Shown: positions 60,109 through 64,000 of the stretch, piece by piece
Position numbering within the stretch: the first letter of the stretch is position 1
Layout: each line of letters opens with the position of its first letter
Assembly: GCA_902798615.1 (NCBI GenBank)
Contig: CADBXL010000010.1
Location: forward strand, 1 to 64,000
Reading direction: 5' to 3'
DNA from: an uncultured Bacteroidales bacterium
GTDB taxonomy: Bacteria > Bacteroidota > Bacteroidia > Bacteroidales > Bacteroidaceae
Length of the DNA: 64,000 bases
Position numbers and translations under genes: made by a program
The notes under the pieces: model-generated
What the model was told of the DNA's origin: nothing
The model's database searches: none
Seen by the model: only the letters and a program-made list of their open reading frames with translations

Positions 60109-61306
60109 ATGATTTGTGTGCCTCTTTTAGCTTCTTCTCAACTTCGGCATCAGGGATGTACTCTAAAGCCTTTAACAAACCATCACCACCAGTTTTAATG
60201 TCAAGAATCTTACCGTTAGGGTCTATGATAACAAAGGTTGGATATGCTTTTATGTCATAGGCAGCGACAGGCTCTGACGCAAATGTCGGGTCACTCCATT
60301 CATGATAGCTTACCTTGTGTTCTTGGCCTTCTTTCATCCAGTTCTCTTTCGTGTCCTTATAAATGGCTATAACTTCTGCTTTGTCTTTATTGCGCTTGTA
60401 GAATTCTTCAAGGAATGGCTTTATAAATACGCAACCACCACAGCCAACGAAGGTAAACTCCAAGATTGTGTATTTCCCCTTGAAATCGCTAAGCTGATGT
60501 TTGCTTCCTTCACGATCAAAGAGGGTAAAGTCCTTCATTTGTTCTCCGATTTTCACCTTTTGGGCATATAGTTTTGCTTTTGTATCTAATACAAGCGGGA
60601 TATTCATAGCTTCCTGTGGGACTTTCTTGAAAATCTCACGCGCTTTTTCTATGATAGCAGGTTTTTTGTCATATGTAGCTATCATCATTAGCTCGTCAAT
60701 CATTCGCTTACAGAAAGGTCTGTCCTTCATGAAATCAAGAATAGCAGCATTGTACTTTTCTTTTCTCAATGCTTCGAGTTGTTGATGTAATTCGCGATCC
60801 TCTTGAACCGCCTTATCGCGCTCCTCCTGTGTTAATGATTCGTCAAAACTCCTTCCGTATGCCAATCCCCACTTATTATCCAGTTCATAGTAGTCCGATA
60901 GTTTATCTTTAATGAACTGGTTATAGGCATTATTTTCTTTCTGTTCAAAGTTGTCGCTTTCTACACCCCAATATTGAATGGAGGTGGCACCATTTCCTTT
61001 AATCTTGATTTTCGTTCCTGGTTTTGCGTATAACCATAGAATACAGTTACCATGAATAAGAGCATAGGTTTCTTCTTCCTGCTGTGGTAGAACTGCTATA
61101 CGGAATTTCCCATCTTTGAGAATGGTTTCCTGCATAGAGTTTGCACCTTCTTGCATTAATGGAAAGTGTGTACCATCAGCAATGTTAGTTACAACACCTT
61201 CAATGATAATAGAGTCAAGAGGTGCAGAGCTTGAATTTTGAGTGTTTTGTGCCTGACTTGCTATAGCGCATAGTGCAAACAACGATGTGATAATTTTTCT
61301 TTTCAT
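60107..61306 (-). CDS. Secreted thioredoxin-fold protein with DUF4369-like N-terminus (CGGC)
   Basis: 399 residues, signal peptide ending ASQAQ. The N-terminal domain (about 32-115; IIIEGVVTNIADGTHFPLMQ, TILKDGKFRIAVLPQ) resembles DUF4369, which commonly precedes TlpA domains in Bacteroidota. A helical linker (about 130-235) leads to the AhpC/TSA-type domain: MKDFTLFDREGSKHQLSDFK, ILEFTFVGCGGC (Cys about 289 and 292), SYHEWSDPTFA and KAYPTFVIID. The HEW-D motif is shared with the triplet 3' of it. The 127-nt gap to the upstream M56 gene suggests possible co-transcription. Confidence 0.87.
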   Translation of the reverse strand: MKRKIITSLFALCAIASQAQNTQNSSSAPLDSIIIEGVVTNIADGTHFPLMQEGANSMQETILKDGKFRIAVLPQQEEETYALIHGNCILWLYAKPGTKIKIKGNGATSIQYWGVESDNFEQKENNAYNQFIKDKLSDYYELDNKWGLAYGRSFDESLTQEERDKAVQEDRELHQQLEALRKEKYNAAILDFMKDRPFCKRMIDELMMIATYDKKPAIIEKAREIFKKVPQEAMNIPLVLDTKAKLYAQKVKIGEQMKDFTLFDREGSKHQLSDFKGKYTILEFTFVGCGGCVFIKPFLEEFYKRNKDKAEVIAIYKDTKENWMKEGQEHKVSYHEWSDPTFASEPVAAYDIKAYPTFVIIDPNGKILDIKTGGDGLLKALEYIPDAEVEKKLKEAHKS

Positions 61307-61433
61307 TTCGGTTTTATTTTTTGAAGTAAAGTTAATGATTGTATGTGAATTTTATAGACAAATGTTGCTCTAACAAGCATGAATATGCCTGTTGGAGAAA
61401 ATATTTATATGTACGAATTTATAGTTTTTTAGA

Positions 61434-62819
61434 CTACTGGAACATGAAAGTTACTGGCAGAGTGTATTTTACTCTTACATTCTGTCCGTTCAGTTTTCCA
61501 GGAGTCCAATTTGGCATAGATCTGACTACACGCTCTGCTTCTTTGTCAAGAGCCGGGGTAACCCCTTTTGCAATCATGGTATTGCTGACCTTTCCGTCTG
61601 CTTCTACCACGAAAGTACAAATAACGCGTCCCTGTTCACCTTTTGACTCTGATTCTTCAGGGTACTTTACTGTATTTGTGAGATATTGTATCAAAGCTTG
61701 CATGCCTCCAGGGAATTCAGGCATTTCGTCCACCACGTCAAAGACTTTGTTTGTCTCTTCAGTATTCGATTTTACCGTTTCTCTTCTTTCTACGGTATGC
61801 TTTTCTGTCCTTTCTTTCTTTTTAGCTATTATCTTTGCTATTTTTTCTTCTGGAATTCTTAATTGTTGCAGATATTCTATTCTCTTAATGATTCTGAGTA
61901 TTTTTTCATTCGTTTCTTGCATCTTTTCTGCAATTATACCGACCTGCTTGTGCAGTTCTGGAGTAGAAAAAGAGCAAAGGGTAATAGTTGCCATCATTAC
62001 GACAAGCAAAGCCTTAGTACGCATCCAAGGATTTGATTTCTCTTTTACCATCATCGCTATGCGTCTCTTCAACAGACTGTGGTTGAAGTTGTTGGCAAAG
62101 GTATAAGTGGTATTGGCAACAGCTTTCCTTATCAGAAGAGTCTGATATTGGTAGATATTCACACCACTTGTAAGTACATCGTGGTCAGCCTCATACTCAT
62201 GCACATCGCAAAGTGAGGAGGCAATAAGCCAAGAGAAAGGATTCCACCATTGTATTGTCTGTATGATATTGACAAGTATGACGTCGAAAGAGTGATGATG
62301 CTGTATATGCCCAAACTCATGTTGCAATATCTCGGTAGCGTTATTGTTGTAGTCGTCCTCGCTTATTACTATATTGTTTAGCCAACTGAAAGGAGCTATG
62401 TCCTGAGCGTGACAATAAATTGTTATTCCGTATTGCTCATCCTTCCATAGAACGCCCTTGTGAATTGTTCCATAAAGAACAGCCAGTTGAACCATCTTCC
62501 AGATGAAGGTTGCTACAATTCCAATTATATAGACGTAGAAGGCAACCACGAACCAGTTGAAATCTTCTGTCATAGTGGCATTTCCGCCATTCTCCATAAC
62601 TGCTGTCGGAGTACCGATAATAATCATTCCTTCTTGTATCGGATTGTTCTCAATAGAAAGAGAATGGAAATCGCACAAAGGCAGAATGAGCGACAACAGC
62701 ATAATGCAAACGAGCAATATGCGGTTGAAGTGGAAGAATGATTCCTTCCTGAGTATCAGCATATATGGAATATACATAATGCTGAGGTATATAGCTGATT
62801 TTATAGCGTATGCGAGCAT
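61434..62819 (-). CDS. M56 (BlaR1-type) membrane metalloprotease with TonB C-terminal domain
   Basis: 461 residues. Transmembrane segments near 5-25, 33-50 and 88-112 surround the cytoplasmic M56 peptidase with ATEILQHEFGHIQHHHSFDV (HExxH, 167-171) and DVHEYEADHDVL; another hydrophobic segment (ALLVVMMATITLCSF, about 273-287) precedes a helical charged linker (RKK/EKK-rich) and a TonB_C domain (about 375-461; FPGGMQALIQYLTNTVKYPE, GRVICTFVVEADGKVSNTMI). BlaR1 relatives cleave BlaI-type repressors after sensing an external signal. Here it heads or precedes thioredoxin genes, so it may control them. The BlaI partner is not in the window. Confidence 0.88.
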   Translation of the reverse strand: MLAYAIKSAIYLSIMYIPYMLILRKESFFHFNRILLVCIMLLSLILPLCDFHSLSIENNPIQEGMIIIGTPTAVMENGGNATMTEDFNWFVVAFYVYIIGIVATFIWKMVQLAVLYGTIHKGVLWKDEQYGITIYCHAQDIAPFSWLNNIVISEDDYNNNATEILQHEFGHIQHHHSFDVILVNIIQTIQWWNPFSWLIASSLCDVHEYEADHDVLTSGVNIYQYQTLLIRKAVANTTYTFANNFNHSLLKRRIAMMVKEKSNPWMRTKALLVVMMATITLCSFSTPELHKQVGIIAEKMQETNEKILRIIKRIEYLQQLRIPEEKIAKIIAKKKERTEKHTVERRETVKSNTEETNKVFDVVDEMPEFPGGMQALIQYLTNTVKYPEESESKGEQGRVICTFVVEADGKVSNTMIAKGVTPALDKEAERVVRSMPNWTPGKLNGQNVRVKYTLPVTFMFQ

Positions 62820-62942
62820 AGGTGAAAAAGTTGAAGTATAACCCTCAATTTTTGATTTTATTTGAACTCATAGACAAATACCGTCCGAACAAAACATTTA
62901 TTTTAAAATGTTGTAGTTGTAGATTCTAACAAATCCTAATCA

Positions 62943-64000
62943 TCAAAAAGGATCATCAAAAGGATACGGGATAAAGAAACTTATTTGTGAACGGACCACT
63001 TGCCCTCCTTTAAGCTTTCCGGGTGTCATTTTGGGAATGGAACTAACAACACGTACAGCATCCTTATCAATTAAAGGGTCTAAGCCTTTTGTAATTTGAG
63101 TATGGCTGATACTTCCGTCACGTTCAACCACGCAAGAAACAGCCACCTCCCCATAAATACCTTTGGTGTCTTCTTCTGTTTGGTACTTGATATTTTCCTT
63201 AAAGTAATTGAACATAGCAGTCTCTCCATCAGGAAAATTTGGTACTACATCTATATCTTTGCCATTAAAGCAAGGACCATATATATACAAATCTGATCCT
63301 GTTACTGGTGGCATTGGGATTTCTTTTTGTATATTTAAATCATATACTTTCTTTTTGTTCTTCTTTTCTTTTGGTCTCATTGGTATAGAAAAGGATTCGA
63401 TTGATTCCTTCTCTGCTTCATTTACCTTTTCCGTTATCTTATTGACTTGCCTGTTAAGTTCTGGAGTTGCAAAGGCACAAAGGGCGATAGTTGCCACAGG
63501 AATGATATATAAAGCCTTAGTGCGCATCCACGGATTTGATTTCTCTTTAATCATCATCATTATGCGTTTCTTCAACAGACTGTGGTTGAAGTTGTTGGCA
63601 AAGGTATAATTGGTGTTGGCAACGGCTTTCCTTATCAGAAGAGTCTGATATTGGCGAATATTCACACCACTTGTGAGTACGGCGTGGTCAGCCTCATACT
63701 CATGCACATCGCAAAGTGAGGAGGCAATAAGCCAAGAGAAAGGATTCCACCATTGTATTGTCTGAATGATGTTTGCAAGGATAATGTCGAGTGAATGATG
63801 ATGCATAATATGCCCCAACTCATGACGCAAAATCTCGGTAGCGTTATTGTTGTAGTCATCCTCGCTTATCACAATGGTGTTTAGCCAACTGAACGGAGCT
63901 ATGTCCTGAGCGTGACAGTATATGGTTATTCCGTCTTGCTCATCCTTCCATAAAACGCAGTTGTGGATAGTTCTGTAGAGAACTGCCAACTGAACTATTT
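62943..64000 (-). CDS. Second M56-TonB membrane protein (partial at window edge)
   Basis: The open frame runs off the right edge; about 350 residues are visible. It parallels the preceding protein: CHAQDIAPFSWLNTIVISED, the zinc motif HELGHIMHHH, DVHEYEADHAVL, and SNPWMRTKALYIIPVATIAL. The C-terminal TonB domain has FPDGETAMFNYFKENIKYQT and GEVAVSCVVERDGSISHTQI, ending VVRSQISFFIPYP. The N-terminal membrane helices are missing because of the window edge. A 123-nt gap separates it from the downstream paralogue; they are tandem duplicates. Confidence 0.87.
   Translation of the reverse strand, partial: IVQLAVLYRTIHNCVLWKDEQDGITIYCHAQDIAPFSWLNTIVISEDDYNNNATEILRHELGHIMHHHSLDIILANIIQTIQWWNPFSWLIASSLCDVHEYEADHAVLTSGVNIRQYQTLLIRKAVANTNYTFANNFNHSLLKKRIMMMIKEKSNPWMRTKALYIIPVATIALCAFATPELNRQVNKITEKVNEAEKESIESFSIPMRPKEKKNKKKVYDLNIQKEIPMPPVTGSDLYIYGPCFNGKDIDVVPNFPDGETAMFNYFKENIKYQTEEDTKGIYGEVAVSCVVERDGSISHTQITKGLDPLIDKDAVRVVSSIPKMTPGKLKGGQVVRSQISFFIPYPFDDPF

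Noticed and set aside
61339-62106. Plus-strand 255-residue open frame
   Set aside because: Antisense to the M56-TonB gene; Ser/Phe-rich shadow without motifs.
61434-64000. Beta-lactam resistance locus
   Set aside because: The BlaR1-like proteins lack a penicillin-binding sensor domain (they end in TonB domains) and no beta-lactamase or PBP gene is nearby.

Overview
The window looks like chromosomal DNA of a member of the Bacteroidota, most likely a Prevotella/Segatella-type gut or rumen bacterium. The evidence is the recurring TAnnTTTG -7 promoter boxes with a TTTG or TTG element about 20 nt upstream, weak Shine-Dalgarno sequences, many secreted or lipoprotein thioredoxin-fold (TlpA-like) proteins, a TonB-dependent receptor with a DUF4374 lipoprotein, BlaR1/M56-TonB fusions, and a GH57/GT4/glycogen-debranching operon. 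No rRNA, tRNA, CRISPR array, transposase or integrase gene was found. Names are inferred from recognised motifs; no database search was run.

Layout. 1-5.6 kb: the 5' part of an ettA-like ABC-F gene, a TlpA-like gene flanked by about 130-bp direct repeats, and a DUF1846 gene. 5.7-8.0 kb: a lipoprotein and two tandem outer-membrane beta-barrel genes. 8.2-12.8 kb: malQ divergent from a LacI-type regulator, then a phosphopantetheinyl transferase. 12.9-15.8 kb: a GH2 glycosidase. 15.8-22.4 kb: repeat-rich DNA with gene fragments around a TonB receptor/DUF4374 (XusAB-like) pair. 22.5-27.3 kb: glycogen operon (debranching enzyme, GT4, GH57). 27.9-32.6 kb: membrane protein, lipid kinase, miaA, gapA, mscL. 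32.9-37.8 kb: two tandem TlpA-like proteins. 38-42.2 kb: APH-RapZ fusion, and groES/groEL with a four-helix-bundle gene inserted between them. 42.6-49.9 kb: probable aldehyde/quinone detoxification operon with a divergent AraC regulator. 50.2-51.1 kb: aldo/keto reductase remnant and a dyad-rich non-coding region. 51.1-64 kb: a minus-strand block of five thioredoxin-fold secreted proteins, a TPR protein and two M56-TonB sensor-like membrane proteins, the last cut by the window edge.

How the genes fit together. MalQ, the debranching enzyme, GT4 and GH57 form an alpha-glucan/glycogen module. The TonB receptor and DUF4374 lipoprotein resemble a siderophore-scavenging pair. The eight thioredoxin-fold proteins carry almost eight different CxxC dipeptides (AP, QP, KP, GG, GP, GA, GW, GG), suggesting diversified periplasmic or surface redox roles; the M56-TonB proteins beside five of them may be the sensing arm.

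The most unusual aspect is the density of intergenic repeat families, several of which reach into coding sequence: an in-frame insertion in malQ, the signal peptide of the DUF4374 lipoprotein, the C-termini of MiaA, an alpha/beta hydrolase and a small membrane protein. Two non-coding loci (16.2-16.65 and 50.5-50.9 kb) share one architecture, palindromic motif copies arranged around an AT-rich core, and are the best candidates for an undescribed element.
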